Below, in pieces: positions 35,022-48,323 of a stretch of DNA of 64,000 nt; the first letter of the stretch is position 1, and each line of letters starts with the position of its first letter. The notes beneath the pieces were generated by a model. The model searched no databases, was not told the DNA's origin, and saw nothing but the letters and a program-made list of their open reading frames with translations. Both the position numbers and the translations under genes were made by a program. The stretch comes from Lepidodermella squamata (taxonomy: Eukaryota > Gastrotricha): positions 3,286,001 to 3,350,000 of the forward strand of contig JBLDXI010000019.1 of assembly GCA_047495785.1 (NCBI GenBank), in the 5' to 3' direction.

Positions 35022-35298
35022 TCACGGCCAGGCAGCCGAAGAAATGCAGCTGCAGCCATTGCTGAAACAAGCTTTAACTTTACCAGAGGGGCACGACTTG
35101 CCTCTGCCTGCCTCTTCCTGCGCTTGTTCAGCATTTCGGCTGCTTGGCTGCGCCACGGGTCCATCGCCACTGAACTCCGCTTCAGCGATTACGACAGATG
35201 AAACCTGCAAACCCGATATCATCATTCATAACCAAAATCCGGAGAAAAAGGGCTGCGTAACCTACCAGAAGAGCGATGATCGCAAATAATTTCAGCAT
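35022..35298 (-). CDS. Secreted four-cysteine peptide precursor, copy 7
   Basis: Exons 35266-35298 and 35022-35204; peptide identical to copy 1. Confidence 0.8.
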
Positions 35299-36513
35299 TG
35301 TACGAAGTCGTAAGGGAAAGAAACTCTCGAATTTCTCAAAAGAAAAAAAGCAATAATGACGGCGGCTCATATGCTTCTTTCGATGAGCAGTTTTGCTCTC
35401 AGAGTATGCGTAGTATAACTAAGCGCCTTCAATAACAAAATATATAATATAATAAAAGAAATGCCTCGAAATTTTGAAATAGTTTGTTCAGCTTCTGTTT
35501 TGTTATGTTGGAACCAGCTCGCTAGCGCGGACGACAAAACTGCCGATCGAAAGGAGCATATTACAGTGCTCCCTCGTTAAAGACACTCTTTTTAAAAGAC
35601 CGTTTTCTTATTGAGGGCGTTTACGATAGGGAGAGGATCAGCGCCCCAGATGATGCCTATGTTTTTGCATTCTCATAATAAATGAAATTCGCATAGCTAG
35701 TAAATACGCGATTGAAAAATCACAGGTCTTATTTCCCAAAGCGTAAAGCCTGAAGTCTTCGATTCTGTTCTAGTTCTTTTATATTACTTAAATCAGGGAA
35801 ACGGGAAACTAACAACTTTGCATTATCTTTTTCGATGGTTCGGCGATTCGTCTCTAAAAATGCAAAAATCAGCATCTCGAAGCTGGGTTTTTCACTAAAA
35901 AGGATGGAATTTTAGGCCTTCTTCTAACTTCTTTCCGGAAAGATTCCAGATTGTTGAGAATTCGGTCTAATGAGCAAGTAAACTGTTGGCTTGAGAGAAT
36001 AGAAAATATAAGAAAAAGAGTTATAAAATTATTTGTTATAAAAGCACGAAACTTGCTAATTTTCGATCCAAGAAATCCCTAAACCTGGCCGGCTTTGAAG
36101 GTCTTAAAAGTGTACGCCGATTAAATATACCCCACCCCTTTCCTCAACGGTTTCAATACGGATTAATCTATTGTGTCTGTCGCTGAGCGTGGTCTAGTGA
36201 GCAAAAATCGAAACACTGGTATAAAGGCTGTCCTTCTCTTGGAGAGTTTGACCGGTGACAGCTCAATCAACGAATAAATTGCCGGCTGTAAAACCAAAAA
36301 AACCCAGCCAAAATTAAACCGGTGACTTTATTAGTGGTTATTATTTGCTCAATCACAGACGCCTTAGAATTTCTAGGTAAAATCCCTTATTTGGCTACTC
36401 AAGTTGAAAGATTTTAGGTGTCAAGGATAAAGGATAGACATTGACGATGGGAACATGATGTCAATAATCGCCATTTAGTCATTATTAAGTTCACACCTTC
36501 GGTCGCTCTCAAC

Positions 36514-36790
36514 TCACGGCCAGGCAGCCGAAGAAATGCAGCTGCAGCCATTGCTGAAACAAGCTTTAACTTTACCAGAGGGGCACGACTTGCCTCTGCC
36601 TGCCTCTTCCTGCGCTTGTTCAGCATTTCGGCTGCTTGGCTGCGCCACGGGTCCATCGCCACTGAACTCCGCTTCAGCGATTACGACAGATGAAACCTGC
36701 AAACCCGATATCATCATTCATAACCAAAATCCGGAGAAAAAGGGCTGCGTAACCTACCAGAAGAGCGATGATCGCAAATAATTTCAGCAT
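36514..36790 (-). CDS. Secreted four-cysteine peptide precursor, copy 8
   Basis: Exons 36758-36790 and 36514-36696; peptide identical to copy 1. Confidence 0.8.
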
Positions 36791-38005
36791 TGTACGAAGT
36801 CGTAAGGGAAAGAAACTCTCGAATTTCTCAAAAGAAAAAAAGCAATAATGACGGCGGCTCATATGCTTCTTTCGATGAGCAGTTTTGCTCTCAGAGTATG
36901 CGTAGTATAACTAAGCGCCTTCAATAACAAAATATATAATATAATAAAAGAAATGCCTCGAAATTTTGAAATAGTTTGTTCAGCTTCTGTTTTGTTATGT
37001 TGGAACCAGCTCGCTAGCGCGGACGACAAAACTGCCGATCGAAAGGAGCATATTACAGTGCTCCCTCGTTAAAGACACTCTTTTTAAAAGACCGTTTTCT
37101 TATTGAGGGCGTTTACGATAGGGAGAGGATCAGCGCCCCAGATGATGCCTATGTTTTTGCATTCTCATAATAAATGAAATTCGCATAGCTAGTAAATACG
37201 CGATTGAAAAATCACAGGTCTTATTTCCCAAAGCGTAAAGCCTGAAGTCTTCGATTCTGTTCTAGTTCTTTTATATTACTTAAATCAGGGAAACGGGAAA
37301 CTAACAACTTTGCATTATCTTTTTCGATGGTTCGGCGATTCGTCTCTAAAAATGCAAAAATCAGCATCTCGAAGCTGGGTTTTTCACTAAAAAGGATGGA
37401 ATTTTAGGCCTTCTTCTAACTTCTTTCCGGAAAGATTCCAGATTGTTGAGAATTCGGTCTAATGAGCAAGTAAACTGTTGGCTTGAGAGAATAGAAAATA
37501 TAAGAAAAAGAGTTATAAAATTATTTGTTATAAAAGCACGAAACTTGCTAATTTTCGATCCAAGAAATCCCTAAACCTGGCCGGCTTTGAAGGTCTTAAA
37601 AGTGTACGCCGATTAAATATACCCCACCCCTTTCCTCAACGGTTTCAATACGGATTAATCTATTGTGTCTGTCGCTGAGCGTGGTCTAGTGAGCAAAAAT
37701 CGAAACACTGGTATAAAGGCTGTCCTTCTCTTGGAGAGTTTGACCGGTGACAGCTCAATCAACGAATAAATTGCCGGCTGTAAAACCAAAAAAACCCAGC
37801 CAAAATTAAACCGGTGACTTTATTAGTGGTTATTATTTGCTCAATCACAGACGCCTTAGAATTTCTAGGTAAAATCCCTTATTTGGCTACTCAAGTTGAA
37901 AGATTTTAGGTGTCAAGGATAAAGGATAGACATTGACGATGGGAACATGATGTCAATAATCGCCATTTAGTCATTATTAAGTTCACACCTTCGGTCGCTC
38001 TCAAC

Positions 38006-38282
38006 TCACGGCCAGGCAGCCGAAGAAATGCAGCTGCAGCCATTGCTGAAACAAGCTTTAACTTTACCAGAGGGGCACGACTTGCCTCTGCCTGCCTCTT
38101 CCTGCGCTTGTTCAGCATTTCGGCTGCTTGGCTGCGCCACGGGTCCATCGCCACTGAACTCCGCTTCAGCGATTACGACAGATGAAACCTGCAAACCCGA
38201 TATCATCATTCATAACCAAAATCCGGAGAAAAAGGGCTGCGTAACCTACCAGAAGAGCGATGATCGCAAATAATTTCAGCAT
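38006..38282 (-). CDS. Secreted four-cysteine peptide precursor, copy 9
   Basis: Exons 38250-38282 and 38006-38188; peptide identical to copy 1. Confidence 0.8.
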
Positions 38283-39497
38283 TGTACGAAGTCGTAAGGG
38301 AAAGAAACTCTCGAATTTCTCAAAAGAAAAAAAGCAATAATGACGGCGGCTCATATGCTTCTTTCGATGAGCAGTTTTGCTCTCAGAGTATGCGTAGTAT
38401 AACTAAGCGCCTTCAATAACAAAATATATAATATAATAAAAGAAATGCCTCGAAATTTTGAAATAGTTTGTTCAGCTTCTGTTTTGTTATGTTGGAACCA
38501 GCTCGCTAGCGCGGACGACAAAACTGCCGATCGAAAGGAGCATATTACAGTGCTCCCTCGTTAAAGACACTCTTTTTAAAAGACCGTTTTCTTATTGAGG
38601 GCGTTTACGATAGGGAGAGGATCAGCGCCCCAGATGATGCCTATGTTTTTGCATTCTCATAATAAATGAAATTCGCATAGCTAGTAAATACGCGATTGAA
38701 AAATCACAGGTCTTATTTCCCAAAGCGTAAAGCCTGAAGTCTTCGATTCTGTTCTAGTTCTTTTATATTACTTAAATCAGGGAAACGGGAAACTAACAAC
38801 TTTGCATTATCTTTTTCGATGGTTCGGCGATTCGTCTCTAAAAATGCAAAAATCAGCATCTCGAAGCTGGGTTTTTCACTAAAAAGGATGGAATTTTAGG
38901 CCTTCTTCTAACTTCTTTCCGGAAAGATTCCAGATTGTTGAGAATTCGGTCTAATGAGCAAGTAAACTGTTGGCTTGAGAGAATAGAAAATATAAGAAAA
39001 AGAGTTATAAAATTATTTGTTATAAAAGCACGAAACTTGCTAATTTTCGATCCAAGAAATCCCTAAACCTGGCCGGCTTTGAAGGTCTTAAAAGTGTACG
39101 CCGATTAAATATACCCCACCCCTTTCCTCAACGGTTTCAATACGGATTAATCTATTGTGTCTGTCGCTGAGCGTGGTCTAGTGAGCAAAAATCGAAACAC
39201 TGGTATAAAGGCTGTCCTTCTCTTGGAGAGTTTGACCGGTGACAGCTCAATCAACGAATAAATTGCCGGCTGTAAAACCAAAAAAACCCAGCCAAAATTA
39301 AACCGGTGACTTTATTAGTGGTTATTATTTGCTCAATCACAGACGCCTTAGAATTTCTAGGTAAAATCCCTTATTTGGCTACTCAAGTTGAAAGATTTTA
39401 GGTGTCAAGGATAAAGGATAGACATTGACGATGGGAACATGATGTCAATAATCGCCATTTAGTCATTATTAAGTTCACACCTTCGGTCGCTCTCAAC

Positions 39498-39774
39498 TCA
39501 CGGCCAGGCAGCCGAAGAAATGCAGCTGCAGCCATTGCTGAAACAAGCTTTAACTTTACCAGAGGGGCACGACTTGCCTCTGCCTGCCTCTTCCTGCGCT
39601 TGTTCAGCATTTCGGCTGCTTGGCTGCGCCACGGGTCCATCGCCACTGAACTCCGCTTCAGCGATTACGACAGATGAAACCTGCAAACCCGATATCATCA
39701 TTCATAACCAAAATCCGGAGAAAAAGGGCTGCGTAACCTACCAGAAGAGCGATGATCGCAAATAATTTCAGCAT
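39498..39774 (-). CDS. Secreted four-cysteine peptide precursor, copy 10
   Basis: Exons 39742-39774 and 39498-39680; peptide identical to copy 1. Confidence 0.8.
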
Positions 39775-40989
39775 TGTACGAAGTCGTAAGGGAAAGAAAC
39801 TCTCGAATTTCTCAAAAGAAAAAAAGCAATAATGACGGCGGCTCATATGCTTCTTTCGATGAGCAGTTTTGCTCTCAGAGTATGCGTAGTATAACTAAGC
39901 GCCTTCAATAACAAAATATATAATATAATAAAAGAAATGCCTCGAAATTTTGAAATAGTTTGTTCAGCTTCTGTTTTGTTATGTTGGAACCAGCTCGCTA
40001 GCGCGGACGACAAAACTGCCGATCGAAAGGAGCATATTACAGTGCTCCCTCGTTAAAGACACTCTTTTTAAAAGACCGTTTTCTTATTGAGGGCGTTTAC
40101 GATAGGGAGAGGATCAGCGCCCCAGATGATGCCTATGTTTTTGCATTCTCATAATAAATGAAATTCGCATAGCTAGTAAATACGCGATTGAAAAATCACA
40201 GGTCTTATTTCCCAAAGCGTAAAGCCTGAAGTCTTCGATTCTGTTCTAGTTCTTTTATATTACTTAAATCAGGGAAACGGGAAACTAACAACTTTGCATT
40301 ATCTTTTTCGATGGTTCGGCGATTCGTCTCTAAAAATGCAAAAATCAGCATCTCGAAGCTGGGTTTTTCACTAAAAAGGATGGAATTTTAGGCCTTCTTC
40401 TAACTTCTTTCCGGAAAGATTCCAGATTGTTGAGAATTCGGTCTAATGAGCAAGTAAACTGTTGGCTTGAGAGAATAGAAAATATAAGAAAAAGAGTTAT
40501 AAAATTATTTGTTATAAAAGCACGAAACTTGCTAATTTTCGATCCAAGAAATCCCTAAACCTGGCCGGCTTTGAAGGTCTTAAAAGTGTACGCCGATTAA
40601 ATATACCCCACCCCTTTCCTCAACGGTTTCAATACGGATTAATCTATTGTGTCTGTCGCTGAGCGTGGTCTAGTGAGCAAAAATCGAAACACTGGTATAA
40701 AGGCTGTCCTTCTCTTGGAGAGTTTGACCGGTGACAGCTCAATCAACGAATAAATTGCCGGCTGTAAAACCAAAAAAACCCAGCCAAAATTAAACCGGTG
40801 ACTTTATTAGTGGTTATTATTTGCTCAATCACAGACGCCTTAGAATTTCTAGGTAAAATCCCTTATTTGGCTACTCAAGTTGAAAGATTTTAGGTGTCAA
40901 GGATAAAGGATAGACATTGACGATGGGAACATGATGTCAATAATCGCCATTTAGTCATTATTAAGTTCACACCTTCGGTCGCTCTCAAC

Positions 40990-41266
40990 TCACGGCCAGG
41001 CAGCCGAAGAAATGCAGCTGCAGCCATTGCTGAAACAAGCTTTAACTTTACCAGAGGGGCACGACTTGCCTCTGCCTGCCTCTTCCTGCGCTTGTTCAGC
41101 ATTTCGGCTGCTTGGCTGCGCCACGGGTCCATCGCCACTGAACTCCGCTTCAGCGATTACGACAGATGAAACCTGCAAACCCGATATCATCATTCATAAC
41201 CAAAATCCGGAGAAAAAGGGCTGCGTAACCTACCAGAAGAGCGATGATCGCAAATAATTTCAGCAT
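40990..41266 (-). CDS. Secreted four-cysteine peptide precursor, copy 11
   Basis: Exons 41234-41266 and 40990-41172; peptide identical to copy 1. Confidence 0.8.
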
Positions 41267-42481
41267 TGTACGAAGTCGTAAGGGAAAGAAACTCTCGAAT
41301 TTCTCAAAAGAAAAAAAGCAATAATGACGGCGGCTCATATGCTTCTTTCGATGAGCAGTTTTGCTCTCAGAGTATGCGTAGTATAACTAAGCGCCTTCAA
41401 TAACAAAATATATAATATAATAAAAGAAATGCCTCGAAATTTTGAAATAGTTTGTTCAGCTTCTGTTTTGTTATGTTGGAACCAGCTCGCTAGCGCGGAC
41501 GACAAAACTGCCGATCGAAAGGAGCATATTACAGTGCTCCCTCGTTAAAGACACTCTTTTTAAAAGACCGTTTTCTTATTGAGGGCGTTTACGATAGGGA
41601 GAGGATCAGCGCCCCAGATGATGCCTATGTTTTTGCATTCTCATAATAAATGAAATTCGCATAGCTAGTAAATACGCGATTGAAAAATCACAGGTCTTAT
41701 TTCCCAAAGCGTAAAGCCTGAAGTCTTCGATTCTGTTCTAGTTCTTTTATATTACTTAAATCAGGGAAACGGGAAACTAACAACTTTGCATTATCTTTTT
41801 CGATGGTTCGGCGATTCGTCTCTAAAAATGCAAAAATCAGCATCTCGAAGCTGGGTTTTTCACTAAAAAGGATGGAATTTTAGGCCTTCTTCTAACTTCT
41901 TTCCGGAAAGATTCCAGATTGTTGAGAATTCGGTCTAATGAGCAAGTAAACTGTTGGCTTGAGAGAATAGAAAATATAAGAAAAAGAGTTATAAAATTAT
42001 TTGTTATAAAAGCACGAAACTTGCTAATTTTCGATCCAAGAAATCCCTAAACCTGGCCGGCTTTGAAGGTCTTAAAAGTGTACGCCGATTAAATATACCC
42101 CACCCCTTTCCTCAACGGTTTCAATACGGATTAATCTATTGTGTCTGTCGCTGAGCGTGGTCTAGTGAGCAAAAATCGAAACACTGGTATAAAGGCTGTC
42201 CTTCTCTTGGAGAGTTTGACCGGTGACAGCTCAATCAACGAATAAATTGCCGGCTGTAAAACCAAAAAAACCCAGCCAAAATTAAACCGGTGACTTTATT
42301 AGTGGTTATTATTTGCTCAATCACAGACGCCTTAGAATTTCTAGGTAAAATCCCTTATTTGGCTACTCAAGTTGAAAGATTTTAGGTGTCAAGGATAAAG
42401 GATAGACATTGACGATGGGAACATGATGTCAATAATCGCCATTTAGTCATTATTAAGTTCACACCTTCGGTCGCTCTCAAC

Positions 42482-42758
42482 TCACGGCCAGGCAGCCGAA
42501 GAAATGCAGCTGCAGCCATTGCTGAAACAAGCTTTAACTTTACCAGAGGGGCACGACTTGCCTCTGCCTGCCTCTTCCTGCGCTTGTTCAGCATTTCGGC
42601 TGCTTGGCTGCGCCACGGGTCCATCGCCACTGAACTCCGCTTCAGCGATTACGACAGATGAAACCTGCAAACCCGATATCATCATTCATAACCAAAATCC
42701 GGAGAAAAAGGGCTGCGTAACCTACCAGAAGAGCGATGATCGCAAATAATTTCAGCAT
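42482..42758 (-). CDS. Secreted four-cysteine peptide precursor, copy 12
   Basis: Exons 42726-42758 and 42482-42664; peptide identical to copy 1. Confidence 0.8.
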
Positions 42759-43973
42759 TGTACGAAGTCGTAAGGGAAAGAAACTCTCGAATTTCTCAAA
42801 AGAAAAAAAGCAATAATGACGGCGGCTCATATGCTTCTTTCGATGAGCAGTTTTGCTCTCAGAGTATGCGTAGTATAACTAAGCGCCTTCAATAACAAAA
42901 TATATAATATAATAAAAGAAATGCCTCGAAATTTTGAAATAGTTTGTTCAGCTTCTGTTTTGTTATGTTGGAACCAGCTCGCTAGCGCGGACGACAAAAC
43001 TGCCGATCGAAAGGAGCATATTACAGTGCTCCCTCGTTAAAGACACTCTTTTTAAAAGACCGTTTTCTTATTGAGGGCGTTTACGATAGGGAGAGGATCA
43101 GCGCCCCAGATGATGCCTATGTTTTTGCATTCTCATAATAAATGAAATTCGCATAGCTAGTAAATACGCGATTGAAAAATCACAGGTCTTATTTCCCAAA
43201 GCGTAAAGCCTGAAGTCTTCGATTCTGTTCTAGTTCTTTTATATTACTTAAATCAGGGAAACGGGAAACTAACAACTTTGCATTATCTTTTTCGATGGTT
43301 CGGCGATTCGTCTCTAAAAATGCAAAAATCAGCATCTCGAAGCTGGGTTTTTCACTAAAAAGGATGGAATTTTAGGCCTTCTTCTAACTTCTTTCCGGAA
43401 AGATTCCAGATTGTTGAGAATTCGGTCTAATGAGCAAGTAAACTGTTGGCTTGAGAGAATAGAAAATATAAGAAAAAGAGTTATAAAATTATTTGTTATA
43501 AAAGCACGAAACTTGCTAATTTTCGATCCAAGAAATCCCTAAACCTGGCCGGCTTTGAAGGTCTTAAAAGTGTACGCCGATTAAATATACCCCACCCCTT
43601 TCCTCAACGGTTTCAATACGGATTAATCTATTGTGTCTGTCGCTGAGCGTGGTCTAGTGAGCAAAAATCGAAACACTGGTATAAAGACTGTCCTTCTCTT
43701 GGAGAGTTTGACCGGTGACAGCTCAATCAACGAATAAATTGCCGGCTGTAAAACCAAAAAAACCCAGCCAAAATTAAACCGGTGACTTTATTAGTGGTTA
43801 TTATTTGCTCAATCACAGACGCCTTAGAATTTCTAGGTAAAATCCCTTATTTGGCTACTCAAGTTGAAAGATTTTAGGTGTCAAGGATAAAGGATAGACA
43901 TTGACGATGGGAACATGATGTCAATAATCGCCATTTAGTCATTATTAAGTTCACACCTTCGGTCGCTCTCAAC

Positions 43974-44250
43974 TCACGGCCAGGCAGCCGAAGAAATGCA
44001 GCTGCAGCCATTGCTGAAACAAGCTTTAACTTTACCAGAGGGGCACGACTTGCCTCTGCCTGCCTCTTCCTGCGCTTGTTCAGCATTTCGGCTGCTTGGC
44101 TGCGCCACGGGTCCATCGCCACTGAACTCCGCTTCAGCGATTACGACAGATGAAACCTGCAAACCCGATATCATCATTCATAACCAAAATCCGGAGAAAA
44201 AGGGCTGCGTAACCTACCAGAAGAGCGATGATCGCAAATAATTTCAGCAT
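43974..44250 (-). CDS. Secreted four-cysteine peptide precursor, copy 13
   Basis: Exons 44218-44250 and 43974-44156; peptide identical to copy 1. Its unit has a private spacer change (43687, A for G) and shares the 44741 G with the unit of copy 3. Confidence 0.8.
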
Positions 44251-45465
44251 TGTACGAAGTCGTAAGGGAAAGAAACTCTCGAATTTCTCAAAAGAAAAAA
44301 AGCAATAATGACGGCGGCTCATATGCTTCTTTCGATGAGCAGTTTTGCTCTCAGAGTATGCGTAGTATAACTAAGCGCCTTCAATAACAAAATATATAAT
44401 ATAATAAAAGAAATGCCTCGAAATTTTGAAATAGTTTGTTCAGCTTCTGTTTTGTTATGTTGGAACCAGCTCGCTAGCGCGGACGACAAAACTGCCGATC
44501 GAAAGGAGCATATTACAGTGCTCCCTCGTTAAAGACACTCTTTTTAAAAGACCGTTTTCTTATTGAGGGCGTTTACGATAGGGAGAGGATCAGCGCCCCA
44601 GATGATGCCTATGTTTTTGCATTCTCATAATAAATGAAATTCGCATAGCTAGTAAATACGCGATTGAAAAATCACAGGTCTTATTTCCCAAAGCGTAAAG
44701 CCTGAAGTCTTCGATTCTGTTCTAGTTCTTTTATATTACTGAAATCAGGGAAACGGGAAACTAACAACTTTGCATTATCTTTTTCGATGGTTCGGCGATT
44801 CGTCTCTAAAAATGCAAAAATCAGCATCTCGAAGCTGGGTTTTTCACTAAAAAGGATGGAATTTTAGGCCTTCTTCTAACTTCTTTCCGGAAAGATTCCA
44901 GATTGTTGAGAATTCGGTCTAATGAGCAAGTAAACTGTTGGCTTGAGAGAATAGAAAATATAAGAAAAAGAGTTATAAAATTATTTGTTATAAAAGCACG
45001 AAACTTGCTAATTTTCGATCCAAGAAATCCCTAAACCTGGCCGGCTTTGAAGGTCTTAAAAGTGTACGCCGATTAAATATACCCCACCCCTTTCCTCAAC
45101 GGTTTCAATACGGATTAATCTATTGTGTCTGTCGCTGAGCGTGGTCTAGTGAGCAAAAATCGAAACACTGGTATAAAGGCTGTCCTTCTCTTGGAGAGTT
45201 TGACCGGTGACAGCTCAATCAACGAATAAATTGCCGGCTGTAAAACCAAAAAAACCCAGCCAAAATTAAACCGGTGACTTTATTAGTGGTTATTATTTGC
45301 TCAATCACAGACGCCTTAGAATTTCTAGGTAAAATCCCTTATTTGGCTACTCAAGTTGAAAGATTTTAGGTGTCAAGGATAAAGGATAGACATTGACGAT
45401 GGGAACATGATGTCAATAATCGCCATTTAGTCATTATTAAGTTCACACCTTCGGTCGCTCTCAAC

Positions 45466-45742
45466 TCACGGCCAGGCAGCCGAAGAAATGCAGCTGCAGC
45501 CATTGCTGAAACAAGCTTTAACTTTACCAGAGGGGCACGACTTGCCTCTGCCTGCCTCTTCCTGCGCTTGTTCAGCATTTCGGCTGCTTGGCTGCGCCAC
45601 GGGTCCATCGCCACTGAACTCCGCTTCAGCGATTACGACAGATGAAACCTGCAAACCCGATATCATCATTCATAACCAAAATCCGGAGAAAAAGGGCTGC
45701 GTAACCTACCAGAAGAGCGATGATCGCAAATAATTTCAGCAT
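45466..45742 (-). CDS. Secreted four-cysteine peptide precursor, copy 14
   Basis: Exons 45710-45742 and 45466-45648; peptide identical to copy 1. Confidence 0.8.
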
Positions 45743-46957
45743 TGTACGAAGTCGTAAGGGAAAGAAACTCTCGAATTTCTCAAAAGAAAAAAAGCAATAA
45801 TGACGGCGGCTCATATGCTTCTTTCGATGAGCAGTTTTGCTCTCAGAGTATGCGTAGTATAACTAAGCGCCTTCAATAACAAAATATATAATATAATAAA
45901 AGAAATGCCTCGAAATTTTGAAATAGTTTGTTCAGCTTCTGTTTTGTTATGTTGGAACCAGCTCGCTAGCGCGGACGACAAAACTGCCGATCGAAAGGAG
46001 CATATTACAGTGCTCCCTCGTTAAAGACACTCTTTTTAAAAGACCGTTTTCTTATTGAGGGCGTTTACGATAGGGAGAGGATCAGCGCCCCAGATGATGC
46101 CTATGTTTTTGCATTCTCATAATAAATGAAATTCGCATAGCTAGTAAATACGCGATTGAAAAATCACAGGTCTTATTTCCCAAAGCGTAAAGCCTGAAGT
46201 CTTCGATTCTGTTCTAGTTCTTTTATATTACTTAAATCAGGGAAACGGGAAACTAACAACTTTGCATTATCTTTTTCGATGGTTCGGCGATTCGTCTCTA
46301 AAAATGCAAAAATCAGCATCTCGAAGCTGGGTTTTTCACTAAAAAGGATGGAATTTTAGGCCTTCTTCTAACTTCTTTCCGGAAAGATTCCAGATTGTTG
46401 AGAATTCGGTCTAATGAGCAAGTAAACTGTTGGCTTGAGAGAATAGAAAATATAAGAAAAAGAGTTATAAAATTATTTGTTATAAAAGCACGAAACTTGC
46501 TAATTTTCGATCCAAGAAATCCCTAAACCTGGCCGGCTTTGAAGGTCTTAAAAGTGTACGCCGATTAAATATACCCCACCCCTTTCCTCAACGGTTTCAA
46601 TACGGATTAATCTATTGTGTCTGTCGCTGAGCGTGGTCTAGTGAGCAAAAATCGAAACACTGGTATAAAGGCTGTCCTTCTCTTGGAGAGTTTGACCGGT
46701 GACAGCTCAATCAACGAATAAATTGCCGGCTGTAAAACCAAAAAAACCCAGCCAAAATTAAACCGGTGACTTTATTAGTGGTTATTATTTGCTCAATCAC
46801 AGACGCCTTAGAATTTCTAGGTAAAATCCCTTATTTGGCTACTCAAGTTGAAAGATTTTAGGTGTCAAGGATAAAGGATAGACATTGACGATGGGAACAT
46901 GATGTCAATAATCGCCATTTAGTCATTATTAAGTTCACACCTTCGGTCGCTCTCAAC

Positions 46958-47234
46958 TCACGGCCAGGCAGCCGAAGAAATGCAGCTGCAGCCATTGCTG
47001 AAACAAGCTTTAACTTTACCAGAGGGGCACGACTTGCCTCTGCCTGCCTCTTCCTGCGCTTGTTCAGCATTTCGGCTGCTTGGCTGCGCCACGGGTCCAT
47101 CGCCACTGAACTCCGCTTCAGCGATTACGACAGATGAAACCTGCAAACCCGATATCATCATTCATAACCAAAATCCGGAGAAAAAGGGCTGCGTAACCTA
47201 CCAGAAGAGCGATGATCGCAAATAATTTCAGCAT
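46958..47234 (-). CDS. Secreted four-cysteine peptide precursor, copy 15
   Basis: Exons 47202-47234 and 46958-47140; peptide identical to copy 1. It is the last coding copy; the next unit is cut before the gene. Confidence 0.8.
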
Positions 47235-48323
47235 TGTACGAAGTCGTAAGGGAAAGAAACTCTCGAATTTCTCAAAAGAAAAAAAGCAATAATGACGGCG
47301 GCTCATATGCTTCTTTCGATGAGCAGTTTTGCTCTCAGAGTATGCGTAGTATAACTAAGCGCCTTCAATAACAAAATATATAATATAATAAAAGAAATGC
47401 CTCGAAATTTTGAAATAGTTTGTTCAGCTTCTGTTTTGTTATGTTGGAACCAGCTCGCTAGCGCGGACGACAAAACTGCCGATCGAAAGGAGCATATTAC
47501 AGTGCTCCCTCGTTAAAGACACTCTTTTTAAAAGACCGTTTTCTTATTGAGGGCGTTTACGATAGGGAGAGGATCAGCGCCCCAGATGATGCCTATGTTT
47601 TTGCATTCTCATAATAAATGAAATTCGCATAGCTAGTAAATACGCGATTGAAAAATCACAGGTCTTATTTCCCAAAGCGTAAAGCCTGAAGTCTTCGATT
47701 CTGTTCTAGTTCTTTTATATTACTTAAATCAGGGAAACGGGAAACTAACAACTTTGCATTATCTTTTTCGATGGTTCGGCGATTCGTCTCTAAAAATGCA
47801 AAAATCAGCATCTCGAAGCTGGGTTTTTCACTAAAAAGGATGGAATTTTAGGCCTTCTTCTAACTTCTTTCCGGAAAGATTCCAGATTGTTGAGAATTCG
47901 GTCTAATGAGCAAGTAAACTGTTGGCTTGAGAGAATAGAAAATATAAGAAAAAGAGTTATAAAATTATTTGTTATAAAAGCACGAAACTTGCTAATTTTC
48001 GATCCAAGAAATCCCTAAACCTGGCCGGCTTTGAAGGTCTTAAAAGTGTACGCCGATTAAATATACCCCACCCCTTTCCTCAACGGTTTCAATACGGATT
48101 AATCTATTGTGTCTGTCGCTGAGCGTGGTCTAGTGAGCAAAAATCGAAACACTGGTATAAAGGCTGTCCTTCTCTTGGAGAGTTTGACCGGTGACAGCTC
48201 AATCAACGAATAAATTGCCGGCTGTAAAACCAAAAAAACCCAGCCAAAATTAAACCGGTGACTTTATTAGTGGTTATTATTTGCTCAATCACAGACGCCT
48301 TAGAATTTCTAGGTAAAATCCCT

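Larger units (their letters stand above)
25627..48323. repeat. 1492-bp tandem array, 15.2 units
   Basis: Fifteen complete units start at 25627 and every 1492 bp after that; a sixteenth is cut after 317 bp at 48323. Units differ by only a few substitutions. Each unit carries, on the minus strand, one two-exon secreted-peptide gene with its own TATA-like region and poly(A) signal; the remaining ~0.9 kb has no recognised gene. The left border shares AGAA with the recombinase element's terminus, and the right border falls inside the duplicated fragment of receptor gene F. The near-identity means recent amplification or strong homogenisation, and the copy number is only as reliable as the assembly. 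Confidence 0.97.

Noticed and set aside
25627-48323. Ribosomal, 5S, snRNA or histone repeat as identity of the 1492-bp array
   Set aside because: No rRNA, snRNA, tRNA or histone sequence could be recognised in the unit.
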